Assembly (NCBI GenBank): GCA_900752845.1
Contig: CAADWU010000147.1
Coordinates: forward strand, 1 to 22,264
Origin: Candidatus Gastranaerophilales bacterium
Lineage (GTDB): Bacteria > Cyanobacteriota > Vampirovibrionia > Gastranaerophilales > Gastranaerophilaceae
Reading direction: 5' to 3'
Length of the DNA stretch: 22,264 nt
The notes under the pieces are model-generated. The model ran no database searches, had not been told where the DNA came from, and was given only the letters and a program-made list of their open reading frames with translations. Shown piece by piece: positions 1 to 7,838 of this stretch (its first letter is position 1; each line of letters starts with the position of its first letter). The position numbers and the translations under genes are program-made.

Positions 1-12
1 AAGTTAAAAATC

Positions 13-21
13 TGTTATAAT
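13..21 (+). promoter_or_regulatory. Extended -10 promoter of the first pseudopilin
   Basis: TGTTATAAT is a perfect extended -10 (TGn plus TATAAT at 16-21). The matching -35 would lie before the window starts. The leader to the ATG at 58 is about 30 nt and carries a GGAG Shine-Dalgarno at 49-52. Confidence 0.6.
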
Positions 22-57
22 AGTGATGTAACATATCACAATTGTAATGGAGTTTGT

Positions 58-756
58 ATGAGAAGAAAGTTTGCATTTACTTTAGCTGAAGTATTAATTA
101 CTTTAGGTATTATTGGTGTTGTAGCTGCTATGACGATGCCTGTGCTTATGCAGAAATATAAAGAACAGGCAACAATTACACGAGTCAAAAAATTTTATAG
201 TGTATTTTCACAAGCCTATACTATGGCAGTAAATGAAAACGGTACGATTGACACATGGGGACTTGATGATTCGGAAATTGTTGTAGATGATGAAGGTAAC
301 TCAAGTTATAGTGACAGTTCACTTGAGAATTATGAAAAGTTTTTTAATATTATAGGGAAATACTTGCAGAAAGTTGAATATGAACCTATTCGTAATACTC
401 GTGGAAAAGGTTTTGTTATGGCTGACGGAACACAGATAATCGCTATATGGCTGCAGCCTTCACGCTGTACAGGCAACGGAATTAATAAAAGTGACACATA
501 TTGCGGTGATTTTTATATAAAAACAGATAACAAACCTGCACGTAAAGCTGACGGTACTTTCAACTCCAATGTATTTGTATTTAATATTAATCCGTACAGA
601 ATATACCCTCGTGGAACCGAAAACACCGAGTTCAAAGATAATTGTCTTAGCGGAACTGATTTAAGCAGGTGTACAGGCTGGATTATAACGAACGAAAATA
701 TGGACTACCTGCATTGTAAAGATTTGGATATAAATACTAAAACAAAATGCAAGTAA
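58..756 (+). CDS. Type II secretion/type IV pilin-like pseudopilin
   Basis: A 232-residue prepilin. A short basic leader (MRRKFA) is followed by the prepilin peptidase site A|FTLAE, with Glu at +5 of the mature chain, and a hydrophobic helix at about residues 7-28. The C-terminal globular domain carries six cysteines, which suggests secreted, disulfide-bonded folding. After cleavage and N-methylation such proteins assemble into a pseudopilus or pilus at the inner membrane. No assembly gene lies nearby, so the system it serves is unknown. The ATG has GGAG five bases upstream and a good promoter. It ends directly against the convergent decarboxylase gene. Family call is firm from the N-terminus; substrate or role is not inferable. 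Confidence 0.85.
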   Translation: MRRKFAFTLAEVLITLGIIGVVAAMTMPVLMQKYKEQATITRVKKFYSVFSQAYTMAVNENGTIDTWGLDDSEIVVDDEGNSSYSDSSLENYEKFFNIIGKYLQKVEYEPIRNTRGKGFVMADGTQIIAIWLQPSRCTGNGINKSDTYCGDFYIKTDNKPARKADGTFNSNVFVFNINPYRIYPRGTENTEFKDNCLSGTDLSRCTGWIITNENMDYLHCKDLDINTKTKCK

Positions 757-770
757 TTATTTAATTACTT
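751..770. terminator. AT-rich palindrome spanning two convergent stop codons
   Basis: AAGTAATT, 4-nt loop, AATTACTT is a perfect 8-bp inverted repeat. It contains the TAA of the pseudopilin (754-756) and the stop of the decarboxylase (757-759) with no base between them. It may end transcription from both sides, but the stem has little GC and lacks a separate U tract. Confidence 0.4.
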
Positions 771-2202
771 CAATAAAGTCATAATCCACAAGATACGGCA
801 TATGTTCTTCGGTAATTAATTCACCAGGAAGCAGGACTGCAATTCCCGGAGGACATTCGGCGATTACTTCTGCAGAAATTCTTCCGACTGCCTGTGATTT
901 TGGGATAGTTTCTTTATGGGAATAAAATGCTTCACGCAAAGTCATTTTGATTATCGGAGTTAACATAGGCATATGCTTTTTGTTTTCAAGATAATAAATA
1001 TCCGAGTAATTTGTCTTATCAACAGTTTGAAGACATTTTACAAGATAAAGCATATCAGCTCTTGTGTTTCCGATGTTTGAAAGTATTAGAAGCCCTGCAT
1101 CCGATGCGCTTTCAACTTCAATATTAAAATCTATTTCCAAAATAGATTCAAGCCGTTTTCCTGATAGTCTGTCATCTTTGATGAATACTTTTGTGATATC
1201 TGTTTTGTAACCGAAATCAGGTTTTAAATGGTGTATGTGTTCAAGTTTATCAATTTCACGGCGTAAAAATTTAGCATTTTGAACTGCACGTTCAAGCTGT
1301 TTTCTTCCACGCTGGCTGTCAAGATTTGCTCTTGCAGCATCAAGACTTGCAAGAAGCATTAATGAAGGGCTTGTTGTATGCAGCAACTTTAAAGCTTTTT
1401 CAACAGCATCAACATCAAGCTGTGAATTTTCTGCTATATGAAGCATTGAACTCTGGCTCATACTTCCGCCTGTTTTGTGTAGCGAGTGAACAACAGCATC
1501 AGCTCCGAGTTTTAAAGCGGATGTAGGAAGATGTTCGTTAAAGTTCCAAAGACAAGCGTGTGCCTCATCAACAATTAACGGAACGTTGTGTTTTTTACAA
1601 ATCAGAGCAATAGATTTAATGTCAGAAACAACACCTTCATAAGTCGGGTTTGTAATCCATACCATTCCGATATTATCCTGAGAGCTCAGCATTTCTTCAA
1701 CGCTTTCCGGAGTAACATTTCCCCAAATACCCCAGTCTTCAAATCTGTTAGGTATAAGCCACAAAGGTTCCGCACCGGATATAATCATACCTGTAAGAAT
1801 TGAACGGTGGCAGTTTCTGTTTGTAATAATTTTTTGACCTTTTCTTGTTAATCCCATTGCAAGAGCAAGGTTTCCTGCTGTAGAACCGTTAAGCAAAAAG
1901 AAAGTTTTTTTAGCGCCAAAAGCCTTTGCTGCAAGTTCCTGAGCTTCTTTTATAGGACCTGTTGCAGGGTGAAGTGTGCCAAGACCGTCAAACTCATCGG
2001 TTGTATCAATTGATAAAGCTTTTTTGCCGATTAGTTTTCTGAATTCAGGCAGAGAACCGTTGCCTTTTGTATGTCCCGGAATATGAAACTGGTATGATGG
2101 TTTTTCATAAGTTCTTTTCAGGGCTTCTACAATCGGGGCTTTAACTTTAGTATATTTATTTTCGTTGGTTTTATTCATTGTTCTTTTTGTTACATTTGTC
2201 AT
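757..2202 (-). CDS. speA: Orn/Lys/Arg decarboxylase, AAT-fold (arginine decarboxylase-like)
   Basis: A 481-aa PLP enzyme of the bacilli-type SpeA/CadA/YaaO family. Visible signatures are FHIPGHTKG at about 39-47, the phosphate-binding LNGSTAG at 104-110, DEAH at 212-215 (Asp pairs with the PLP ring nitrogen), and SLHKTGG with the Schiff-base Lys243. The C-terminal part ends with CPPGIAVLLPGE, typical of the family. It probably makes agmatine from arginine for polyamine synthesis, in line with spermidine synthase in the same window; lysine or ornithine cannot be excluded from sequence. A TATATT lies 7 nt before the ATG, so the mRNA may be leaderless. Nine residues downstream a second Met is an alternative start. 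Confidence 0.85.
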   Translation of the reverse strand: MTNVTKRTMNKTNENKYTKVKAPIVEALKRTYEKPSYQFHIPGHTKGNGSLPEFRKLIGKKALSIDTTDEFDGLGTLHPATGPIKEAQELAAKAFGAKKTFFLLNGSTAGNLALAMGLTRKGQKIITNRNCHRSILTGMIISGAEPLWLIPNRFEDWGIWGNVTPESVEEMLSSQDNIGMVWITNPTYEGVVSDIKSIALICKKHNVPLIVDEAHACLWNFNEHLPTSALKLGADAVVHSLHKTGGSMSQSSMLHIAENSQLDVDAVEKALKLLHTTSPSLMLLASLDAARANLDSQRGRKQLERAVQNAKFLRREIDKLEHIHHLKPDFGYKTDITKVFIKDDRLSGKRLESILEIDFNIEVESASDAGLLILSNIGNTRADMLYLVKCLQTVDKTNYSDIYYLENKKHMPMLTPIIKMTLREAFYSHKETIPKSQAVGRISAEVIAECPPGIAVLLPGELITEEHMPYLVDYDFIEVIK

Positions 2203-2263
2203 AATAATTAATATACACTAAAAAAATTTTTTTTTGCATAAATTTTATGATAAATTAATATTT

Positions 2264-3667
2264 GTGAACAGAATTTTTGGAATTATATTTTTACTTATTT
2301 CCCTTACCGTTACACAGCCCTGTCAAGCTAAAATTTTCGGTAAAAAGATTAAGGTGGAAAAAGTTACTGTCGAAGAAAAAAAAGAAGTAACCCCTCAGCT
2401 GGAAGCAGGAGCAGTTGTTAACGATGATGCAAATGAGAATGATAATGAAGACGTTGATTTACAGGCGATTGATGATGAACTACCAGAGAATGAAGATTTG
2501 ATTGATAAAAATGACGAAAATGATTTCAAAAAAACTGAAGAACCAAAAGAAGAAGGATTGAGAAAAAGAGTTTTTGATGTAGAAAGTAACGTTGAAGCAG
2601 AATTTTCACTTTTTGAAAACTTTGACTGGGATAAAGACAATGATGGCGATATTGATGAAGATACGCTTCTGGGTAAAATTATCAACCGTGATATTATAAG
2701 AACAGATGTTCCCTCATATCTTTTGAGCAATGAAATGACTTTTAAGCCTAAAAAAGGCATTGTTTCAAAAGTTCAATACTATGGTGCTTTTCAGGGAGAT
2801 TTAACCTCAGGCTGGAATGCGGGAGATTATGATACCAATTATGATATCGGCTTTTTGCAATTTGGTGCAATAGGTAAGTTCAGAAACTCCAAAAACGATT
2901 TCAAAATCTTAATTAACCCCAGACCTTCAAGCGAAAGAAATTATATGCAGAATTTTTTTGCTGATGCATATATAATCAACAGCAGTATTCCGCATCATAA
3001 AGTTGTAGTCGGTTACTCAAGAAACCAAATAGGTAAAGAGGGTGGTTCAAGTTCTTATATACTGCCTTTTGTAACACGTTCACAGATTGCAAGAAACTTC
3101 GGTTCGACACGTGCGCTTGGTGTTAGACTTATCGGAAACTATTCTCTTATGGATTATAACCTTGCGTTCAATTCATCCGACAGATATTTCCATACTATTT
3201 TTGCAGGTCCGGAATTTACAGGCTGGGTGGATTTGAAACCTTTTGGCAGAACTGACGGAAGATACGGTAAACTTATACTCGGCGGCGGTTTGAATGCAGG
3301 TCACAACAAGACTGACTATACTGTAGGAAGTTTTTATGTAGGCTACAAATACAAAAGGTTATGGACTAATTTTGAATACGGAATTGCTGACGGATACAAC
3401 GGAACATATGTCAGCACAAATAAAGCCGAAGGATTTAATTATACTCTCGGCTACAAAGTTCATCCACGACTTCAATTAATAGCACGTTACGACCAGTTTG
3501 ACCCTAATCGTGATGTAAGCAACAACACAAGGCGAGAATATACCGCAGGTATAAATTACTTTATAAAAGGACAGGCACTGCGTTTAATTCTCAATTATGT
3601 TTTCTGTGATAATCAGGATAGGGAAGACAGCCATAGAATTATTTTAGGTACGCAAATATTGCTTTAA
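2264..3667 (+). CDS. Outer-membrane beta-barrel/porin-like protein with acidic N-terminal region
   Basis: I chose the GTG at 2264 (467 aa): it gives a compact signal peptide (NRIFGIIFLLISLTVT, cleavage near QPCQA). An in-frame TTG at 2234 would add ten residues and has no Shine-Dalgarno. After the signal come a Glu/Asp-rich low-complexity stretch and a calcium-loop-like DKDNDGDIDED segment. The rest is a long region of alternating aromatic/polar residues with Gly and Tyr/Asn, as in outer-membrane barrels, and it ends in a hydrophobic strand. A porin or alginate-export-like barrel is likely; the substrate is unknown. It is divergent from the decarboxylase with about 60 bp between them. TATGAT at 2246-2251 may be a -10 giving a very short leader. 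Confidence 0.6.
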   Translation: MNRIFGIIFLLISLTVTQPCQAKIFGKKIKVEKVTVEEKKEVTPQLEAGAVVNDDANENDNEDVDLQAIDDELPENEDLIDKNDENDFKKTEEPKEEGLRKRVFDVESNVEAEFSLFENFDWDKDNDGDIDEDTLLGKIINRDIIRTDVPSYLLSNEMTFKPKKGIVSKVQYYGAFQGDLTSGWNAGDYDTNYDIGFLQFGAIGKFRNSKNDFKILINPRPSSERNYMQNFFADAYIINSSIPHHKVVVGYSRNQIGKEGGSSSYILPFVTRSQIARNFGSTRALGVRLIGNYSLMDYNLAFNSSDRYFHTIFAGPEFTGWVDLKPFGRTDGRYGKLILGGGLNAGHNKTDYTVGSFYVGYKYKRLWTNFEYGIADGYNGTYVSTNKAEGFNYTLGYKVHPRLQLIARYDQFDPNRDVSNNTRREYTAGINYFIKGQALRLILNYVFCDNQDREDSHRIILGTQILL

Positions 3668-3674
3668 AATAATC

Positions 3675-3872
3675 TTAAGCTTCGTCGTGTTTTACGTCTT
3701 CTTTAATAACAATTAAATTGTTAATAATTTTCATAGCACAGGTAGGTAAAACTACATCATTAAGACCGTTTGCAATGCTTATGATTTTCCCTGCACCTAA
3801 GATTACTTCATCTCCTTTATAAAAGAATTTGTAATCTTCTTTTCTGTCTGAACGAATAGTTACTTTATCCAT
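3675..3872 (-). CDS. Small unknown protein, 65 aa
   Basis: I do not recognise the family. The product is a small, mixed-charge soluble protein that looks beta-rich (KVTIRSDRKEDYKFFYKGDEVILGAGKI in pieces), with no signal peptide or membrane helix. The ATG has a good GAGGAA Shine-Dalgarno nine bases upstream, which supports real translation. It faces the barrel protein tail to tail with a 7-bp gap. It lies downstream of hisS and the nucleotidyltransferase-fold gene on the same strand but is separated from them by the tandem GC-rich repeats, so shared transcription is uncertain. Confidence 0.6.
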   Translation of the reverse strand: MDKVTIRSDRKEDYKFFYKGDEVILGAGKIISIANGLNDVVLPTCAMKIINNLIVIKEDVKHDEA

Positions 3873-3903
3873 ATTTTTTCCTCTTTTTTCTTAAAGTCTA
3901 TAT

Positions 3904-4028
3904 CTAAGTTTTGTTCTTTAATATTTATGAACTACCTGTGTCGTGTGGAGCGGCTACGCTCCTAATTCTTTAGTTTTGCTCTTTAATATCTGTTGAACTA
4001 CCTGTTTCGGGTGGAGCGGCTACGCTCC
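3904..4028. repeat. Two tandem ~65-bp repeats, each with a GGAGCG/CGCTCC hairpin
   Basis: Two units (about 3904-3962 and 3969-4028) share AGTTTTG, CTCTTTAATAT-like, GAACTACCTG and GTGGAGCGGCTACGCTCC, differing at a handful of bases and one indel. Each ends in the perfect palindrome GGAGCG-gcta-CGCTCC. The second unit is followed by CCCCTTTTT on the plus strand. No plus-strand gene is upstream, so a REP-like element is more likely than a terminator. The second unit reads into the 3' end of the minus-strand gene next to it. Confidence 0.75.
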
Positions 4029-4345
4029 CCTTTTTCGTTATAGAAAATGCCTTCTTCCATTATTTCTTCGTAAATTTCTTCGTCTTGTTTAAAGCTTTCT
4101 TCGGTGTATGGGTACAAATCAATGCAAACATCCATTTCTGTTTCGATTTTTCCTATAATAGGCCAAATCTGTTCACGTTTGGATTTATCTTCTATTTCGA
4201 AAATTGCTGCAAGTTCGATATCTTCGCCTTCATGCATTTTCCCGTCAAGAAAAGTGCCGAACAAATACATTCCTTTAAAGTCATTAAAAATTCTGTTAAA
4301 AGCTTTTGAAAGCTTTAAAATTACTTCATCAACAGATTTAACCAT
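3998..4345 (-). CDS. Nucleotidyltransferase-fold (MNT-like) protein
   Basis: A 115-aa protein resembling minimal nucleotidyltransferases of the Pol-beta fold. YLFGTFLDGK followed by EDIEL matches the GS-x(8-10)-D-x-D pattern, but with Ser replaced by Thr and the second catalytic Asp by Glu. A later CIDLYPY strand could carry the third acid. The altered motif suggests weak or lost catalysis. It starts 4 nt after hisS ends, so the two are probably co-transcribed. Its last ten or so residues (GERSRSTRNR) are encoded by the GC-rich repeat, so the natural C-terminus probably ended near FYNEK. Confidence 0.6.
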   Translation of the reverse strand: MVKSVDEVILKLSKAFNRIFNDFKGMYLFGTFLDGKMHEGEDIELAAIFEIEDKSKREQIWPIIGKIETEMDVCIDLYPYTEESFKQDEEIYEEIMEEGIFYNEKGERSRSTRNR

Positions 4346-4349
4346 ATTT

Positions 4350-5591
4350 TTATCCTTTAAGCTTAATTATAACATCTTTTCTGTCAATTGTAACCTGTTC
4401 AGATGTAGATAAATTTTTGACAGAAACTTTACCTGCATTTATTTCGTCTTCACCGAGAATTAATGCATAATCTGCGACTTTTGAAGCTTTTTCAAGCTGT
4501 TTGGTAAACTTTTTATTTGCAAGATCAAATTCAACATTAATACCTTGATTGCGTAATTCTTCAGCAAGTTTAAACGCTTGTGCAGGCGAATTAGAAACAA
4601 TGTATGCATCAAGTTTTTCTGGCTCGACAGCAGGAAGTAAGGAGTTTAATCTTTCCATACCCATTGCCCAGCCCACAGCAGGAGTATCTTCTCCGCCTAA
4701 ATTTTTAACCAGACTGTCATATCTTCCGCCGCCGCAAACAGCATTTTGTGAGCCGAGATTATTTGATTTAATTTCAAAAACAGTTCTGTTGTAATAATCC
4801 AGACCCCTTACAAGAAGTTTGTTTTCGATATAAGGAACGTTTAATTCATCTAAATATTGTTTTAATTCTTTATAGTGTTCTGCGCATTCTTCGCAGATAA
4901 AGTCGGATTGAATAACTTTTTGAATTTCAGGTTTTTCAAAAATAGCTTTGCAAGAGTCAACCTTGCAATCCAAAAGTCTTAAAGGATTTTTTTCGTAACG
5001 GTTTTGACAGTCTTCACAAAGGTTTTCAAATTCGGGTTTTAAAACTTCTTTAATCTTTCTTTTGTACTCATCACGACAAACAGGGCATCCGAGAGAATTT
5101 ATTTCAACTTCCAAATCATTTAATCCCAAAGATTTTAAGTAGTTAACGGCTAAAAGAATAACTTCTGCATCAGCAGTCGGCTGTTTAATTCCAAACATTT
5201 CAACCCCAACCTGATGAAACTGTCTTTGTCTTCCTGCCTGCGGCCTTTCGTATCTGAACATCGGACCTTTGTACCAGAGTTTAACAGGAGCTGACAGTCT
5301 TGCCATTCCGTTTTCAATGTAAGAACGTACAACACCTGCTGTGTTTTCAGGACGAAGTGTCAAAGAACGTTCGCTTTTTTCAAAAGTGTACATTTCTTTG
5401 TTAACGATATCTGTTGTGTCGCCTACACCTCTTGCAAATAATTCAGTTGCTTCAAAAATCGGGGTTCTGATTTCTTTGTATCCGTATTTTGTAAAAATTT
5501 CAAGCGCATTTTTCTCAAGTTTGTGCCACTGGTCAATGTCTTGAGGTAAAATGTCTTTTGTCCCTTTTATTACATTAATAATTTTAGCCAT
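4350..5591 (-). CDS. hisS: Histidine--tRNA ligase
   Basis: A complete 413-aa class II aminoacyl-tRNA synthetase. The N-terminus IKGTKDILPQD is diagnostic. Motif 1 lies around residues 35-55, motif 2 (GPMFRYERPQAGRQRQFHQ) at 109-127, the histidine-specific LVRGLDYYNRTVFE at 260-273, and motif 3 (AVGWAMGMERL) at 305-315. The C-terminal anticodon-binding domain follows from about residue 328. The central insertion has the usual Cys pairs (CPVC, CEDC, CEEC). It charges tRNA-His with histidine in the cytoplasm. The promoter is a perfect consensus placed so that transcription should begin at the ATG. Confidence 0.97.
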   Translation of the reverse strand: MAKIINVIKGTKDILPQDIDQWHKLEKNALEIFTKYGYKEIRTPIFEATELFARGVGDTTDIVNKEMYTFEKSERSLTLRPENTAGVVRSYIENGMARLSAPVKLWYKGPMFRYERPQAGRQRQFHQVGVEMFGIKQPTADAEVILLAVNYLKSLGLNDLEVEINSLGCPVCRDEYKRKIKEVLKPEFENLCEDCQNRYEKNPLRLLDCKVDSCKAIFEKPEIQKVIQSDFICEECAEHYKELKQYLDELNVPYIENKLLVRGLDYYNRTVFEIKSNNLGSQNAVCGGGRYDSLVKNLGGEDTPAVGWAMGMERLNSLLPAVEPEKLDAYIVSNSPAQAFKLAEELRNQGINVEFDLANKKFTKQLEKASKVADYALILGEDEINAGKVSVKNLSTSEQVTIDRKDVIIKLKG

Positions 5592-5597
5592 AAAGCA

Positions 5598-5626
5598 ATT
5601 ATATAAAGTTGAGGAGCAATTGTCAA
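5598..5626 (-). promoter_or_regulatory. Consensus sigma70 promoter for leaderless hisS mRNA
   Basis: On the minus strand TTGACA (5626-5621) and TATAAT (5603-5598) are both perfect and 17 bp apart. Only six bases separate the -10 from the ATG, so the expected start of transcription is the A of the ATG. No Shine-Dalgarno can be present in the transcript. Confidence 0.8.
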
Positions 5627-5655
5627 ATAAAAAAGATGATTTTTTTTCGAAAATA

Positions 5656-5664
5656 TGTTATAAT
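5656..5664 (+). promoter_or_regulatory. Extended -10 promoter of the large pseudopilin
   Basis: TGTTATAAT is a perfect extended -10 (TATAAT at 5659-5664); no good -35 is visible. It is followed by AAGGAG at 5686-5691, five bases before the ATG at 5697, which fixes that start codon. Confidence 0.6.
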
Positions 5665-5696
5665 AATTAATGTCAAATTATATGTAAGGAGCAGTT

Positions 5697-7423
5697 ATGA
5701 GAAGATTTATTAATATTGCACTTGGGGGGGGGGCACTCTAAAAGCTTACCATAAAAGCTTTTCAGATATATACCGAAAAAAAGCTTATACCCTTGCTGAA
5801 ATCGTAGTAGTTATGCTTATTATAGCCGTAATTGTGGGTGTAAGCATAAAAGTTACCAAATCCCGTTTAGATAATGTAATTTCTTATACATATTATTCAA
5901 CTTATTCAACATTGCGTTCAGTAACCTCAAATATGCTGGCTGATTATAATCCTAATGATGAAATTTATCAGGCTAAAAATAATATTATAAAGTTTCCGTT
6001 TTTAAATTTATTTACTTATAATACAGCTAAAGCTGAAAAAGTTAAAATATACGGATGTCCCAGTTATCATGTTTGGGATATTTGGTCAAAAGATACGGGT
6101 GTATATGGAAGTTTCAGAGGAAATAACAAAACTGACACAGATGCATCTAAATTAAAGTGCGATTATAATGCTGTACTAGATTATATTAGAAATTCAAAAA
6201 ATAATGTAACTAATGAATATCATTATATGGTATGTCCCGGCAAACGTGATGGAAATTCAACATATGGTTCCGGCCCAGGATATACAACAAGTGATACGTC
6301 AAAAAATTGTACTTTCAGCTGTAATGATACTTCTCCTCAATATGACAGAGGAAACTGCGGTGCTCTTTCAGTGGTAAAAAATAATCCTACTTGTACAGAG
6401 TTACCATATTATTCATTTGTATTACAGGGAGATTACTGTGTGCATGAGTACGAATGTCCTGAAAATACTTATGCTACATACAAGTACGATAGCCATGAAA
6501 CAGCTGAGTATCGAATGGTACAGTATGACTGTGTTTCTTATAAAACCTGTCCAGACGGCAGTCAGGTAAAACAGGATGAAACCTGTCCCGAGACAGGCGG
6601 TGAAACCCCTGAGACACCCGAAACCCCTGTATGTAATATCACTCCTACAGATATGGAAATCAGCAGTCAATACTGTCTTGGCAAAGAATTTGACAGTACA
6701 CCTGAGGTGTGCGGCTGGGTAGATATTACTCCTTGGCCTCCTGCCTGTGAAACAGGCAAAGAGTGGAGCCCGGAAAATTGTAAATGTGTAGCAATTCCTG
6801 CAACACTTCCTAAAAAAGGTGCAAAGTTCTGTGAATTATTTGAAAGATTGGTAAATATAAGCCCTACAGACAGCGTATGTGACGGCAGTACCGTAAATGA
6901 CGATACAACAGAGTTTTCAGATTTAACTCCCGATTTAATCTTGCGTAACGGAGTACGTTTGTATAACGTTCATAAAGATCCTGACCTTATCCCTCAATTA
7001 CGTATTGTTGGTCAGGATGATGAAACCTCCGAAAAAGATATGAACCAGCAGGGATACATAGTATATGCAGATGTAGATGGCAGCAAAGGTAATTCAATCC
7101 TCTGGGAAGATGTTTATCCGTTTTATATTACTCTGTCAGGTCGGGTTGTTCCGGCGTATGACAAGGAAGCCAATCCTGACGGTTCAGGCGGTGACAGCGA
7201 AAATCACTTGCAGGTAAGCGTAAAAAATGAAACCTACAGCGATAACGGTCATAGAATAATCAGATGGCTTTCAAAAAGTGTTTCATTTAAAGAAGGCGGC
7301 TGTCAGGCAGGCTATGTAAACAGTTCTACGCCTTATTGCGGCGGACTTTTTTACAATAATGAATGCAGTTTAACCAATTCTTCTTGTCAGTTGAAAATAA
7401 TACGACCGCTTAAATTCTTCTAA
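5697..7423 (+). CDS. Large Cys-rich pseudopilin, out of frame at a G10 tract (phase-variable or recoded)
   Basis: The ATG at 5697 has a strong Shine-Dalgarno, but as sequenced it reads only MRRFINIALGGGAL and stops. The frame that begins right after the tract is open to 7423. It encodes KKA|YTLAE plus a hydrophobic helix, a prepilin N-terminus, and then a secreted domain rich in Cys, Gly, Asn and Thr. A PET-type Pro/Glu/Thr linker lies near 6595-6630. With G11 or G8, or a -1 frameshift, the product is about 575 aa with a 30-residue leader. The first in-frame ATG after the tract (5813) lies inside the membrane helix and would lose the processing site, so it is not a credible start. The product is probably a surface or secreted pilin-like protein. 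A sequencing error in the homopolymer is the main alternative. Confidence 0.75.
5724..5733 (+). repeat. G10 homopolymer at codons 10-13 of the pseudopilin
   Basis: Ten consecutive Gs in an otherwise AT-rich region, 27 bases after the A of the ATG. Length changes by one switch the reading frame between a 14-residue dead end and the full prepilin. Tracts of this kind are classical contingency loci. Confidence 0.8.
5740..5762 (+). other. Stem-loop 6 nt after the G10 tract
   Basis: AAAAGCTT (5740-5747) pairs perfectly with AAGCTTTT (5755-5762) over a 7-nt loop. Spacing of six bases from a homopolymeric slippery run matches the layout of -1 ribosomal frameshift signals, though the stem is AU-rich and weak. 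Confidence 0.5.
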
Positions 7424-7441
7424 CCCCATACTCGAAGAATA

Positions 7442-7466
7442 ACGCCCTGAATAATATTCAGGGCGT
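7442..7466. terminator. Bidirectional terminator between convergent genes
   Basis: ACGCCCTGAAT, 3-nt loop, ATTCAGGGCGT: a perfect 11-bp stem between the pseudopilin (+) and the DciA-like gene (-). U-rich sequence is modest on both sides. Confidence 0.75.
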
Positions 7467-7471
7467 GCGGT

Positions 7472-7801
7472 TTATTCTACAGTCCATTTTTTCGGATCAA
7501 ATCGTAAGTCTTTTACATTTAATTTCAATGATTTTAAATATGGTTCAAATTTTACAAGAAGTTGTGTTTTTCTCAAATTAAGTTCCTGTGCTACAATTGC
7601 GTTTTCACAGGCTATAATCATTACGCCTCCGCCCATCATAGAATAAGGCTTAGATTTCTTTGCAAACTTTTCACCTGCAACCTTATCCCAAAATTTGTAT
7701 AAATTGTTGCGTGTGATTGCTTTTTTAACCTCTTTTTTGCCCAGAAGTTCTTCTACAAGAGATTCGGTTGTTACAAAATCGGTATACAGAATACGTTTCA
7801 A
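7472..7801 (-). CDS. DciA-like DUF721 protein
   Basis: A 109-aa protein with the DUF721 pattern: LYKFWDKVAGEKFAKKSKP, then a beta segment (GGGVMIIACENAIVAQEL) and NLRKTQLLVKF. DciA proteins recruit or load the replicative helicase DnaB in bacteria that lack DnaC/DnaI, by binding helicase and single-stranded DNA through a KH-like domain. This one is short and KH-domain-only. The start is a TTG with GAAGG about nine bases upstream; no in-frame ATG gives the full domain. It is divergent from the NrnA-like gene, with 37 bp between them. Confidence 0.65.
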   Translation of the reverse strand: MKRILYTDFVTTESLVEELLGKKEVKKAITRNNLYKFWDKVAGEKFAKKSKPYSMMGGGVMIIACENAIVAQELNLRKTQLLVKFEPYLKSLKLNVKDLRFDPKKWTVE

Positions 7802-7838
7802 ATTTGAAAACCTTCTTTTTTTATGATAACATCAAGGA

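Noticed and set aside
2395..2760. 121-aa open frame on the minus strand, Ser/Leu-rich
   Set aside because: Antisense shadow of the acidic low-complexity part of the barrel-like gene; composition follows from GAA/GAT-rich codons.
3904..4028. CRISPR-like array
   Set aside because: Only two units directly adjacent, with no unique spacers and no cas genes in the window.
3945..4035. GGAGCG/CGCTCC hairpin plus T5 as a transcription terminator
   Set aside because: The T run is on the plus strand, where no gene ends; in the hisS direction no U tract follows. A tandem repeat explains it better.
5813..7423. Start of the large pseudopilin at the ATG 5813
   Set aside because: This ATG lies within the hydrophobic helix of a prepilin signal whose A|YTLAE site is encoded upstream in the same frame; there is no Shine-Dalgarno before it.
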